Shown here: positions 18,089-27,200 of the stretch, piece by piece | Layout: each line of letters opens with the position of its first letter | Position numbering within the stretch: position 1 is the first letter of the stretch | NCBI GenBank assembly: GCA_937902315.1 | Contig: CALGUG010000059.1 | Span: 496,001-560,000, forward strand | DNA length: 64,000 bases | Reading direction: 5' to 3' | Source: an uncultured Chloroflexales bacterium | GTDB lineage: Bacteria > Chloroflexota > Chloroflexia > Chloroflexales > Chloroflexaceae | Translations under genes and position numbers: made by a program | The notes under the pieces: generated by a model | Seen by the model: the letters and a program-made list of their open reading frames with translations, nothing else | What the model was told of the DNA's origin: nothing | The model's database searches: none

Positions 18089-19816
18089 TTATTTGGTGAT
18101 GACGTCGAACGAGATGCTCGGGGTGTCGTTAGCGTCGTAGATCACGCCCTTAATGTGGTTACGCACCGCCAAGTTGACCGTTGGCTGATAGAGTACGGCG
18201 TAGGGGCCTTCGTGGAAGACACGCTCGACCACCTCAGCATAGAGCTCAGCACGCTTGGTCGGATCGGTCTCCAGAGCGGCCTGCTGGCCCAGAGCGCCGA
18301 TCTCGGGGTTGTTCCAGTCGTTACGCCAAGCGATCGACTTCGCATCGTAGAGGGTCAGCGGGGTCACGTTGCCATCGGGGTCGGGGTAGTCGGGGCCCCA
18401 AGCCACGATGATCAACTGAGCGCCTTGAGCGCGGTAGATGTTCAAAGCTTCGGCGTATTGAATCTGCTTGATGTTGAGCTTCAAGCCGATCTGAGCGACG
18501 TCGTTCTGGATCTTAGCGGCCATTGTCGACCACTCGATACCGCCGGGGCCGGTGCCATCGGGAACCAAGAACTCGATCTCGGTGCCTTCGGCTACGCCAG
18601 CCTTAGCCAACAGCTCCTTAGCCTTGGCGATATCCTGGCTGAAGGGGTTCTTGCCCGTGTGGCCGAACAAGCCCTTAGGAATGATCTCTTGCACCAAGGT
18701 GCCGTTGCCGCCCAAGAGGGTCACAACTTCGTCGTAGTTGATCGCGTAGCGGATCGCCTCGCGTACATCGGGGTTATCCAGCGGAGCTTTGGTGGCGTTC
18801 ATGCCCAAGTAGGTCAACGAAGTCGAGTTGCCTTGAACGAGCGTAATGTCGGGGTGACCTTGCAGAGCAGCGATCTGCTCGGAGCCAAGACCTTCGACGA
18901 TATCGGCATCGCCGGTCTCGATGGCAGCTTGCAGGTTAGCCAACTCGGTTTCGTTGCGCATAATCACGCGCTTGAAGGTCGGAGCGGGCAGCCAGTAGTT
19001 GGGGTTGGCATCCAACACGTTCTGAACGTTGCGCTCCCAGCTGGTCAAGACATAGGGGCCGCTACCAGCCGAGTGATCGTTCAGCCAGCTCGAACCTAAG
19101 TCGTCGCCAGCGTTGGCCTCTACCAGAGCCTTCTCAAGGATCGAGCCGATGCTGAAGCTCAGGATCGAGAGGAACACTTGCGGGCTGGAGTCTTTGGGCA
19201 GCTTGATCTCAACGGTTTGAGGATCGACAGCCTTCATGTTCTCCTTGGTCAGCTTGGCAACGTCGCTGAACAAGAAGACCGGCGACTTGTTGACGTCCAA
19301 GACGCGGCTGAAGGAGTAGACCACATCTTCAGCGGTGATCGGGTTGCCGGTAGCGAACTTAGCGCGCTCATCGAGCTTGAAGGTGATTTGCCAGCCGTCT
19401 TCAACCTCGACGATGTCCCACGACTTGGCGATCAGCGGCTTGAGTTCGGGGTCGCCCGGATCGGCGCTCAAGAGGGTTTGGTAGATGCTACCGACCACTT
19501 GGATACCACCGAACTCATAAGCCACCGCCGGGTCGAACGAGATCTGGTCCGAGAGGTCGGCAGCAAAGATCAAGGTATCTTCGCGGCTCACTTCGCCGCT
19601 GCCCGCAGGGCTAGCTGGAGCGGCGGGTTCAGCAGCGGGTTCAGCGGGTGCTTCAGTGGCTTCACCGGAAGCTTCATTGGGTACAGCAGTCGCTTCAACT
19701 GCTGCAGGTGCATCTGTACCGGCAGGGGTTGCGGGTGCTGAGCCTCCACATGCTGCGAGCAACAAGCTCATCACAAGCATGAAGAGCACCACAGGTGAAT
19801 GGCGGAATCGAGACAT
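18089..19816 (-). CDS. Extracellular peptide-binding lipoprotein (SBP family 5)
   Basis: About 575 residues from the ATG at 19816; an extension to 19888 has no signal-peptide logic. The signal peptide has the lipobox SLLLAACGG, so it is lipid-anchored. A Pro/Ala/Thr-rich linker (about 25-75) precedes the SBP_bac_5 fold: LIFAADLSDQISFDPAVAYE, ITAEDVVYSFSRVLD, GSGPYVLTSWERN, REAIRYAINYDEV. Family 5 proteins bind oligopeptides, dipeptides, nickel or sugars. It is the first gene of the transporter operon. Long antisense frames over it are shadows of its biased codon use. Confidence 0.95.
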   Translation of the reverse strand: MSRFRHSPVVLFMLVMSLLLAACGGSAPATPAGTDAPAAVEATAVPNEASGEATEAPAEPAAEPAAPASPAGSGEVSREDTLIFAADLSDQISFDPAVAYEFGGIQVVGSIYQTLLSADPGDPELKPLIAKSWDIVEVEDGWQITFKLDERAKFATGNPITAEDVVYSFSRVLDVNKSPVFLFSDVAKLTKENMKAVDPQTVEIKLPKDSSPQVFLSILSFSIGSILEKALVEANAGDDLGSSWLNDHSAGSGPYVLTSWERNVQNVLDANPNYWLPAPTFKRVIMRNETELANLQAAIETGDADIVEGLGSEQIAALQGHPDITLVQGNSTSLTYLGMNATKAPLDNPDVREAIRYAINYDEVVTLLGGNGTLVQEIIPKGLFGHTGKNPFSQDIAKAKELLAKAGVAEGTEIEFLVPDGTGPGGIEWSTMAAKIQNDVAQIGLKLNIKQIQYAEALNIYRAQGAQLIIVAWGPDYPDPDGNVTPLTLYDAKSIAWRNDWNNPEIGALGQQAALETDPTKRAELYAEVVERVFHEGPYAVLYQPTVNLAVRNHIKGVIYDANDTPSISFDVITK

Positions 19817-20178
19817 AAACTGCGGGTCCTTTCTTTTGTACGAACACGTGCAGAGCGTATCGATAATTGTTTGCGCTAAAGGGCACAAACAAGGAAAGAG
19901 CTAATATGCCTTCAGCCTGCTCGACGCTGAGCCACAAAGAAACAATCTTGGAGATTACATAATTATAGACACTTGTAACAGGGTGTCAAATTTTTGCTGA
20001 GCTCATAATTTCTGGGCTATGAGCATTCTGCTATGGGTGTGCTATTTGCTTTGATAGTGCAGCAGATGCGTGCTTACCTTTATGGACTCCTGATCGCGTG
20101 TCAATGTTTCATAGAGCACAAAAAGAAGCAAGCAGTCGATAGACTGCTTGCTGAAGCGATACGCCTAAATGCGAGCGA
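19817..20178. other. Intergenic region upstream of transporter operon
   Basis: About 360 bp. It holds the promoter region of the binding-protein gene (AT-rich near 19950-20010) and the terminator of the gene to its right. No further gene is seen. Confidence 0.6.
20119..20152 (-). terminator. Terminator after beta flower gene
   Basis: On the minus strand, AGCAAGCAGTC / GACTGCTTGCT (11-bp perfect stem, 4-base loop) followed by TTCTTTTTG, 27 bases beyond the stop. Confidence 0.85.
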
Positions 20179-20538
20179 TTAAGCATCAAAGAAATATTCA
20201 GGTGTGTGGCGCGACCAAGTCAAGGAATGAAGAACCTTGCGCGGTTGAAGCTCTTGGCGACATTTGCTTGGCTTGATATGTTTGAGGCGTTTTTGTGGTT
20301 TAAGGGTTATGCGAGGTTTGATCGGGCCTCCGCTGGCTTGTTGGGTGAAGAGTACCACCTTGCCTGTGGCATCCCAGATCTGACCGTCTTCGAAGAAGCC
20401 GACGTGTTTGCCGCCAAAGGAATAGACCGAGCCGCGATCGATATAGCCGATCGGCTTACCGCTAAAGGTGTAAATCGTTTCGCCGTCTTCGGAGTACGCG
20501 AACGCTCGTCCTCGTGCGTCATAAAAGTCAAGAGACAT
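20179..20538 (-). CDS. 4-fold beta flower domain protein
   Basis: About 119 residues from the ATG at 20538, which has AGGAGG five bases upstream. Residues 1-60 contain four similar short units, each a beta hairpin with a Gly turn: FYDARGRAFAYSEDG, IYTFSGKPIGYIDRG, VYSFGGKHVGFFEDG and IWDATGKVVLF. This matches the 4-fold beta flower family of uncharacterised bacterial proteins. The C-terminal half is basic (RITLKPQKRLKHIKPSK) and may bind nucleic acid or be disordered. No partner gene is evident. Function is unknown. Confidence 0.75.
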   Translation of the reverse strand: MSLDFYDARGRAFAYSEDGETIYTFSGKPIGYIDRGSVYSFGGKHVGFFEDGQIWDATGKVVLFTQQASGGPIKPRITLKPQKRLKHIKPSKCRQELQPRKVLHSLTWSRHTPEYFFDA

Positions 20539-20771
20539 GCAATCCTCCTCTGCATTCGCCATTGAGTGCACGGATTTGGCAATCCTTGAATTGGCGCTAA
20601 GTTATTGCCACCTTTACTATAACGCGAAAATTGTCGATGCGCCAGACTTTTTTATCACAAACTTGGCTTTTTCTCATTTTGCTTTGTTTCAAAAGCAACT
20701 TCTAAGCTTCTGGCTGCGAGTTAGCTCGTTCAAGCTAGGGGCGGAAAAGGCTCGATCCCCAACAAAGGCTG

Positions 20772-20797
20772 CTAGCGCGTCCGCCTACGGCTATCAA
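20772..20797 (+). repeat. Dispersed repeat copy 5
   Basis: Identical to copy 1 over the 26-base core. Confidence 0.85.
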
Positions 20798-20856
20798 GTC
20801 GGCTACCCAAACCAAACGGCCTTCTCCTGTGGACAAGCATCGGGCAAGTGACGTTT

Positions 20857-20955
20857 CATACCAAATCCGTTTTAAAAACTTGAGACTTACAATGGGAAAA
20901 CCAAAACAAAAATAGTAAAGTTTCACTCTGCCGAAGGCCAGAAAGCAACTAAGTG
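20857..20955 (-). mobile_element. MITE-like remnant
   Basis: Begins ATACCAAATCCGTTTTAAAA and contains TTTCACTCTGCCGAAGGCC in the same order as the element at 15063, but lacks the internal hairpin and the right terminus. Confidence 0.5.
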
Positions 20956-21114
20956 ATCGAAATTGCTATTACTCCTACTCCACCGAAGGCGCAAAATAGG
21001 GGCAAGACAAGGAAATAGCTGAGTTTCTCGCTGCTGGGTTCAGAAAGCGAGCGAGTAATTGAACGAATCTGGGGTGAGCACAGATCGATAAGCCCTCATT
21101 TGTTGGGAGGGATG

Positions 21115-21139
21115 TTGGTAGCCGTAGGCGGACGCGCCA
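21115..21139 (-). repeat. Dispersed repeat copy 6
   Basis: TTGGTAGCCGTAGGCGGACG then CGCCA, facing copy 5. The flanks (GGGAGGGATG before, AGACCGAATGGAAGG after) are shared with copy 10, so the full unit is at least 60 bp. Confidence 0.85.
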
Positions 21140-21266
21140 AAGACCGAATGGAAGGCAGAGACTTTGCCGCTAAAGCTCTGAACAAAAATCGTGCGCTGCA
21201 AGATCTGCTAACTCAAAAGATCCGCCGAGACACGCTTGGATCTTAAAAGCCGAAGCAAACGATCTC

Positions 21267-21275
21267 TGGTATAAT
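21267..21275 (+). promoter_or_regulatory. Extended -10 promoter of murD
   Basis: TGGTATAAT, an exact extended -10 element, about 34-54 bases before the candidate murD starts. No good -35 is present. Confidence 0.5.
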
Positions 21276-21308
21276 TCGCAGGCAGTTAATCGGCGATTTT
21301 GAACCAGA

Positions 21309-22739
21309 ATGAGCAGAGTAGCAGACCTTATGCAAAACCAGAATCAAGCGCTCGAACGCCTCATAGCAGGGCGTCGCATCCTTATCCTCGGTTTGGGCCG
21401 CGAGGGCTTAAGCACCTATAGCTTTTTGCGCCGCGCCCTGCCGGAGCTGCCGCTCGCCCTAGCTGATCGCAGCCCTGTAGAGCAGCTGAGCGCCGAGATT
21501 CGCCAACAGCTTGCCGACGACAAAGCGGTGACTCTTCACTGTGGCCCCGACTATCTGAGCGCGCTCGAGGGCTACGACCTGATCTTCAAAGCGCCCGGCA
21601 TCGTGCCGAGCCTGCCCGAACTGCAGGCGGCGCGCGCGCGCGGCAGCGAGATCTCGTCGAACACGCGCCTCTTCTTCCAGCTCTGCCCGGGCACGATCGT
21701 CGGCATCACTGGAACCAAAGGCAAAAGCACGACCACTTCGCTGATCTACACGGTCTTGGCGGCGGGTGGCGGCGATGTGCGTCTGCTGGGCAATATCGGT
21801 ATTCCGCCCCTCAACCAGCTGGAAGGTGCCAGCGAACAGACCCTGTTTGTGGTCGAGCTCTCTTCGCACCAGCTTTCGGATCTGGGCCGTAGTCCGCAGA
21901 TCGCGGTGCTGCAAAATATCGTGCCCGAGCATCTCGACTACTACGATTCGTTTGAGAGCTACGTTCAGGCTAAGGCGAATATCACTCGCTTCCAGAGCGA
22001 AGATCAGCTCTTTGTCTACAACGCTGGCTACGAGATCCCGCGTCGTATCGCGGCGAGCAGCAAGGCCCGCACCCTGCCCTTTGCGCTGGACGGCCTCGCG
22101 GGCGACGGTGTGACGCTCGCCGATGGCTGGATCGTGGTGCGCAGCGGCGAGACGCTGGAACGGATTATGCCCACAGACCAAGTGCCCTTGGCTGGCCGCT
22201 TTAACCTGAACAATGTGCTGCCCGCCGTAGCGATCGGGCGCAGGCTCGGACTCGCGCCGGAGCTGATCGCCCAGGCCGTTCGCGGCTTTCGCAGCCTCGA
22301 GCATCGCCTCGAGTTTGTGGCGACCATCGATGGCGTGAGCTACTACAACGATTCGCTGGCGACCGTGCCCGAAGCCGCCGTTGCCGCGCTCGAAGCTTTC
22401 AGCGATCGGCCCGTCGTGTTGATCGCCGGCGGCTACGACCGCCACATCGACTATACGCCGCTCGTCGATGCGCTGCAGGCTAGGCCGCCCCGCGCCCTGG
22501 TGCTCTTCCCCGATACGGGCGATACCATTCTTGCTCTGCTCAAAGAGCGCGGCGGCGAGCTGCCACCCTACGCTCGGGTCGAGAACATGGCCGAGGCCGT
22601 CGAGCGTGCCAGCGCTTTGGCCCAGCCCGGCGATGTGGTGCTGCTGAGCCCGGCCAGCGCCAGTTTCAAACTCTTTATCGATTATCGCGACCGAGGTGAG
22701 CAATTTAAGGCCGCCGTCCTCAGTCGCGCGACGCGCTAA
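21309..22739 (+). CDS. murD: UDP-N-acetylmuramoyl-L-alanine:D-glutamate ligase
   Basis: 476 residues from the ATG at 21309; a second ATG at 21330 also fits and neither has a strong Shine-Dalgarno. An N-terminal UDP-binding Rossmann segment (ILILGLGREGLSTYSFL) is followed by the Mur-ligase P-loop ITGTKGKSTTTSLI, ELSSHQL, the central-domain AGRFNLNNVLPAVAIG, EHRLEFVATIDGVSYYNDS, and the C-terminal VVLIAGGYDR and LLSPASASF. It adds D-Glu in cytoplasmic peptidoglycan precursor synthesis. It is outside a dcw cluster, next to a menC-like gene. Codon use is much more GC-rich than in its spacers. Confidence 0.95.
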   Translation: MSRVADLMQNQNQALERLIAGRRILILGLGREGLSTYSFLRRALPELPLALADRSPVEQLSAEIRQQLADDKAVTLHCGPDYLSALEGYDLIFKAPGIVPSLPELQAARARGSEISSNTRLFFQLCPGTIVGITGTKGKSTTTSLIYTVLAAGGGDVRLLGNIGIPPLNQLEGASEQTLFVVELSSHQLSDLGRSPQIAVLQNIVPEHLDYYDSFESYVQAKANITRFQSEDQLFVYNAGYEIPRRIAASSKARTLPFALDGLAGDGVTLADGWIVVRSGETLERIMPTDQVPLAGRFNLNNVLPAVAIGRRLGLAPELIAQAVRGFRSLEHRLEFVATIDGVSYYNDSLATVPEAAVAALEAFSDRPVVLIAGGYDRHIDYTPLVDALQARPPRALVLFPDTGDTILALLKERGGELPPYARVENMAEAVERASALAQPGDVVLLSPASASFKLFIDYRDRGEQFKAAVLSRATR

Positions 22740-22769
22740 GATCGGCGACCTTTAGACAGAAGAGATCCT

Positions 22770-23876
22770 ATGCGAATCGAACGAATCGATCTGATGATCG
22801 TCAAAATGGAACTGTTGCGCTCGTTCGCAACCAGTTCGAGCAGCAAAACCGGCCTCGATCATATTCTGATCAAAGCCTACGCCGATGGATTGGTCGGCTG
22901 GGGCGAGTGTGCCGCGCCTTCCGGCCCCTTCTATTGCGAAGAGACCACTGAGACCGCTTGGCATATGCTGCGCGACTTCTTGATTCCGGCCACGATCGGC
23001 AAAGAGTGGGAGGATATCGAGAGCTTCCGCAGCAACTATCGCACTGTTAAGCGCAACAACTTCGCCAAAGCTGGCCTAGAGATGGCCTGTTGGGATCTGC
23101 TCTCGCAGGCGCGCGGCCAGTCGATCGCCTCGCTCTTGGGCGGCACGCGCAGCGAAGTGCTCTCGGGCGTAAGTTTGGGCATCGAGCGCGAGCGCTCTAA
23201 GCTCTTCGAGCAGATCGATAGGTTCTTGGGCGAAGGCTACCGCCGCATCAAGCTCAAGATCGCTCCGGGCTTCGATGTCGAGGTGGTGCGCGATGTGCGC
23301 CAGCGCTACCCCGATGTGCCCTTGATGGTCGACGCCAATTCGGCCTACACCCTCAAGGATATCGCCATCCTCAAAGAGCTCGACCAGTTCGACCTGATGA
23401 TGATCGAGCAGCCCTTGGCCCACGACGACATTATCGACCACGCCAAGGTACAGCGCGAGCTCAAGACCCCGATCTGCCTCGATGAGAGCATTCACTCGGC
23501 CGAGGACGCCCGTAAGGCGATCGAGCTGGGCAGCTGCAAGGTGATCAATATCAAGGCTTCGCGCGTCGGCGGCCTGCTGGCGGCCAAAGAGGTTCACGAT
23601 GTCTGTCAAGCGGCGGGCATTCCGGTCTGGTGCGGCGGCATGCACGAGTACGGTGTCGGTCGGGCCGCCAATTTGGCGATCTCGAGCTTGGAGAACTTCA
23701 GCCTGCCGGGCGATGTTTCGGGCTCCGACAAATACTACGCCGAAGATATCGTCGACCCGCCGATTGTGGCCGTCAACGGCTCGATTCCGGTGCCCCAAGT
23801 GCCCGGTCTGGGCTATACCCCCAACGAGAAGCGCATCGCCGAGCGCACCGTGCGCAGCCTCACCATCGAGGCCTAG
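22770..23876 (+). CDS. menC: Enolase-superfamily enzyme, o-succinylbenzoate synthase / N-acylamino acid racemase type
   Basis: 368 residues. The N-terminal capping domain has GWGECAAPSGPFYCEETTET, the MenC/NAAAR form. The barrel shows the catalytic KLKIAPG (KxK), VDANSAYT (metal Asp), MMIEQPLA (metal Glu), CLDESIHS (metal Asp) and a Lys in VINIKASRVGG. This set defines the MenC/NAAAR subgroup. OSBS makes o-succinylbenzoate for menaquinone; some members racemise N-acyl amino acids and the two activities cannot be separated by motif. It lies 30 bases after murD and may be co-transcribed. A terminator follows. Confidence 0.9.
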   Translation: MRIERIDLMIVKMELLRSFATSSSSKTGLDHILIKAYADGLVGWGECAAPSGPFYCEETTETAWHMLRDFLIPATIGKEWEDIESFRSNYRTVKRNNFAKAGLEMACWDLLSQARGQSIASLLGGTRSEVLSGVSLGIERERSKLFEQIDRFLGEGYRRIKLKIAPGFDVEVVRDVRQRYPDVPLMVDANSAYTLKDIAILKELDQFDLMMIEQPLAHDDIIDHAKVQRELKTPICLDESIHSAEDARKAIELGSCKVINIKASRVGGLLAAKEVHDVCQAAGIPVWCGGMHEYGVGRAANLAISSLENFSLPGDVSGSDKYYAEDIVDPPIVAVNGSIPVPQVPGLGYTPNEKRIAERTVRSLTIEA

Positions 23877-24208
23877 GCGCGAAGAATGCTTCGCCCTTAG
23901 CGCTGAATTCAAGCTTGGTTTTGATCAAAAAGGACAGAAAGGCTGCTCAGCCTTCTGTCCTTTTTGTGCTAAATCCGTTTAAAGACTTGTGCTCTTGTAA
24001 CTCAGGAACAACAAAGATAGTCAAGTTGCACCGGATTCGGAATTATACCAAATCCGATTGTTTACTTTCTATTTGGCCTTCGACAGAGTGGAACTTGTCT
24101 CTTTTTGTTGTGTGAAATTTCACGCTACCGCGCGAAATTTCACACAATCTTTCCCCAGTTTTCGTTTTTCTGCGCTGAGAGCGTGCAAGTCGTTCAATGG
24201 ATTTGGTA
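23877..24208. other. Convergent intergenic region with terminator and MITE-like element
   Basis: About 330 bp between menC (plus) and the DUF499 gene (minus). It holds the menC terminator, a partial MITE-like end (TAAATCCGTTTAAAGACTTG at about 23971), and a complete element at 24043-24212. Confidence 0.75.
23927..23965 (+). terminator. Terminator of menC
   Basis: AAAAAGGACAGAAAGGCTG / CAGCCTTCTGTCCTTTTT stem with a one-base bulge, ending in a T-run. Confidence 0.85.
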
Positions 24209-24212
24209 TTAC
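24043..24212 (+). mobile_element. MITE-like element with internal hairpin, complete copy
   Basis: Termini TTATACCAAATCCG and ATGGATTTGGTATTA form inverted repeats. The body carries TTTGGCCTTCGACAGAGTGG, then an 18-bp hairpin (arms 24108-24125 and 24130-24147, one mismatch, 4-base loop), then CAGTTTTCGTTTTTCTG. About 170 bp, non-coding. The last bases (TTA on the plus strand) supply the TAA stop codon of the DUF499 gene. Confidence 0.75.
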
Positions 24213-27200
24213 TCCTCCTCGAAGCCGGCCTGCTCAAATTTAAGCACTCGGCTATTTTCGTTCACGGTGCGCACCACGTTGTCGGGCACACCGTCGGGCA
24301 CTTCGGCCTCGATCTCGAGCGTAATGCGCACCTTGGCGCCCAGCAGGCTGGTTAGGTGCACGATCACTTCTTCGGCGATCTGAGCGGCATGCAGGCTGAC
24401 ACGGGCTGGATTGAGCTGGACCGAGCCGTGGAAGCGGCGCAGTTGGCGTGTCGCAGGCTTGGCCGCTTCGGGAGCGGCGGCTTGATAAGAGGCTCTGCTC
24501 GGGCTAGCGCTGGGCGCAAAGCTGTGGGCCGTAGGCTCGGCGATACTGGCGCTGCTCTGGGCTTGTTGGCGCTGGGCCTCTTGCTGGCGCTGCGCCTCGG
24601 CATCGGCGTCGAGCTGCTGCTTAGCGACATCGGCTTTGACTACCAGGCCGCTGTCGTACTCGCTCAGCGTGATGGCATTGTTCACTTTGAGGCCGAGGTA
24701 GCGCCCGCTGCTTGCGTCGTAGCTTTCGGCGTAGGCGAAGGTCTCCACCTCCCAAGTCAGGCGATTGACGCCGTCTTGGATCGCTCTCAGCAGCACTTTG
24801 GGATGGGTCAGGCGCGGCAGGTAGTGGTAGCGCCCAAAGTCTTCGACCAATTGGCGCACTGCGACATGGTTGCCGCGCCAGAGCGGCACTTTGTCGAGTT
24901 CGAGCTTAAGAATGCTGGCTGCGAGGTTGCCGATCAAAAGCTCTTCGTTGCGCAATTTTTTGCTGGCCCGCACCGCCAAGGGATCTTGGCCCACTAGGGG
25001 TAGGGTGTTCCAAGTAATAGGCGCTTGAGGCGTGCTTTGGCTGGGCACCAAGAGATAACGATATGTTTCGGGCAGTCGCGCTTTGACGGTATTGTCGGCG
25101 TTGCTGCGCTGATTCTCGGCCTGCTTGACTTGGTTGGGCGAGAGATCGTAGCGCTCTTTATCGCGCAAAATGCTGTCCCAGGCGAGGAATTTACGAATCG
25201 CCTCGTCGAGATCTTGAATGCGGGTGCGATCGGGCGCCAAAAAGACCAAGCTATTGCGATAGATACGCGGTGATGTGCCGCGCGTTTCGAGAATGCTACG
25301 AGCAGCGACTTCAGCCAGATTGTCGGCCCCTTTGCTATAAGCTTGGTTGATTCCCAAGACAACCAAACGGGCATCAAGATCGTCGCTGACATCAGCGCTT
25401 GAGCCCGGCAAGGGGTGAATACGCAGAAAGTCGCCCTTGTTGCTGAGATCGGCTCGTAAGCGTTTGTCGAGCTCGCTTAGCACACGGTCGGGCTCGCGGC
25501 TCAGTTGCTCGGTCAGATCTTCGGCCAGCTTGGTGACGGTCGGCTGGGTCGAATACCAGTAGCGGGTGCCATCTTGATAGAGATAGGTCGCTTGGGCGGC
25601 CAGACGCCGCAGAGCATCGCCAAACACGGCTGGCGATTCGCCCGGCATCACACAGCCAAGTTTGATCCTGCGATCCTCCATACCACGGTTCGAGGCGCTG
25701 GCGATCGGTGCTGAGCCAAGATAGATTGTGCGGGCTACACGGCGAGTCGCAGCGTATTTGCCCAAGTTGGTGACTTCGCCATCGATCTGCAGCGGCAGCG
25801 AGTTAGGCCCGTCGACATCTTTCTCTAAGATCGGCGTCCAGTTATCCGAGAGGTAGCGGGTGAGCTCAAATTGAACTTGCGCCTCGTCGATCGGAATATT
25901 GGCGGGCATAATCAGGGGATTGCGGTCCCCTTTCTCCCAGAGATTATGGATCACAGCCGCCATCAAGCGCAGCACGCCACGGGTGCGCTGGAACTTCACC
26001 AAGGTCGACCAGTCGGTATAGAGCCGGTCGAAGACCTCGGGGTGAATCGGATAGGCCGCTTTGATGCGCTGCTCGTAGCTGCTGCCTTGGACATCGGGGG
26101 GAAACTCTGAAGCTTGGCTGCGATACAGCTCGGCAAAAGCTCGCGCCACTACATCGCGCTCTTTGAACTGTTCGTTGGTTATCAGCGGCTCGAAGAGACG
26201 GCGACGCACAATCTCAAAGCCCTCTTCGGCGCTGGCGGGCCGCCACGAGGATTCGACGCGTCCGATCACATTGCGCAGACGATCGAGTGCTTCGCGTCCG
26301 CGCTGGCCGCCAACCTCAACATCGTCGGCATGGTTGTGGGGCGAGTCAGATGTATCCGAGGCGGGCAAGCTGATTACCAGCAGACAGTTTTTGGCCAGCT
26401 TAGCCGATTCGGTCAGGGCTTGGGCAAAGCTAAACTGGGTTTCAAAGTTGCCTGCGGGCAGCAGATTTTGGTCATGAAGCTGGCGGGCATAGGCCACCCA
26501 CTCGTCGATCAAGATCAGACTGGGGCCGTAGTCGTTGAAGAGGCTGCGCAGGGTGTCGCCCGGATTGGTGGCGCGCTCGTCGTCGAGGCGCACCCGCTCA
26601 TAGGCTTCGCGCCCGCCCAATTGCCAAGCAAGCTCGCCCCAGAGGGTATGCACCACCGTACCATCGGCTTTGACGCTGGGATTGCCGGGCGAGATCTTAT
26701 TGCCTACCAGCACCACTCGGCGCGCTTTTGGCAGGCTAGGAGAGCCCGATTGGCCAGCGTAGGCCTCTTGCAAAACTTGATCAACCCCCAACAGTTCACT
26801 GGGCTGAACGCCCGAAACAAGGTGGTAGAGCGCCAGCATCGAGTGGGTTTTGCCGCCGCCAAAGTTGGTCTGCAGCTGCACAACTGGATCGCCGCCCAGC
26901 CCCGCTAGACGTTGAGCCGCGCCGACTAACAGCTGTTTTAGGCTTTCGGTCATATAGGTGCGGCGGAAGAACTCCACTGGGTCGCGGTATTCGTCGCCGC
27001 CCTCGCCCAGATGGACCTGCCAGAGATCGGCGGCGAATTCAGCTTGCTGGTAGCGCCCATTGGCCACATCGCGGTGGGGTGTGATTACTTCGCGCCAAGG
27101 CTTAAGCGCACCCGTGACCGCGCTCTCGATCGCGCTGCTGCTCGTTTTGCGCAGTTCATTGCGAGCCTGTTCGTCGAAACGTTGGCGCAAGATCTCTTGC

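Larger units (their letters stand above)
20539..21308. other. Repeat-rich intergenic region before murD
   Basis: About 770 bp with no supported gene. It holds repeat copies 5 and 6, a MITE-like remnant at 20857-20955 (ATACCAAATCCGTTTT then CACTCTGCCGAAGGCC), and the murD promoter region. Confidence 0.7.

Noticed and set aside
18086..19099. 337-codon plus-strand frame across the peptide-binding protein gene
   Set aside because: Antisense shadow of a strongly biased gene on the minus strand; the protein has no recognisable domain and the minus-strand product is a clear SBP family 5 protein.
21459..22703. 414-codon minus-strand frame across murD
   Set aside because: Antisense shadow caused by GC-rich third positions; murD on the plus strand has all Mur-ligase motifs.
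23076..23912. 278-codon minus-strand frame across menC
   Set aside because: Antisense shadow; the enolase-superfamily residues are on the plus strand.
26114..26908. 264-codon plus-strand frame across the DUF499 gene
   Set aside because: Antisense shadow; no start signal and no domain.
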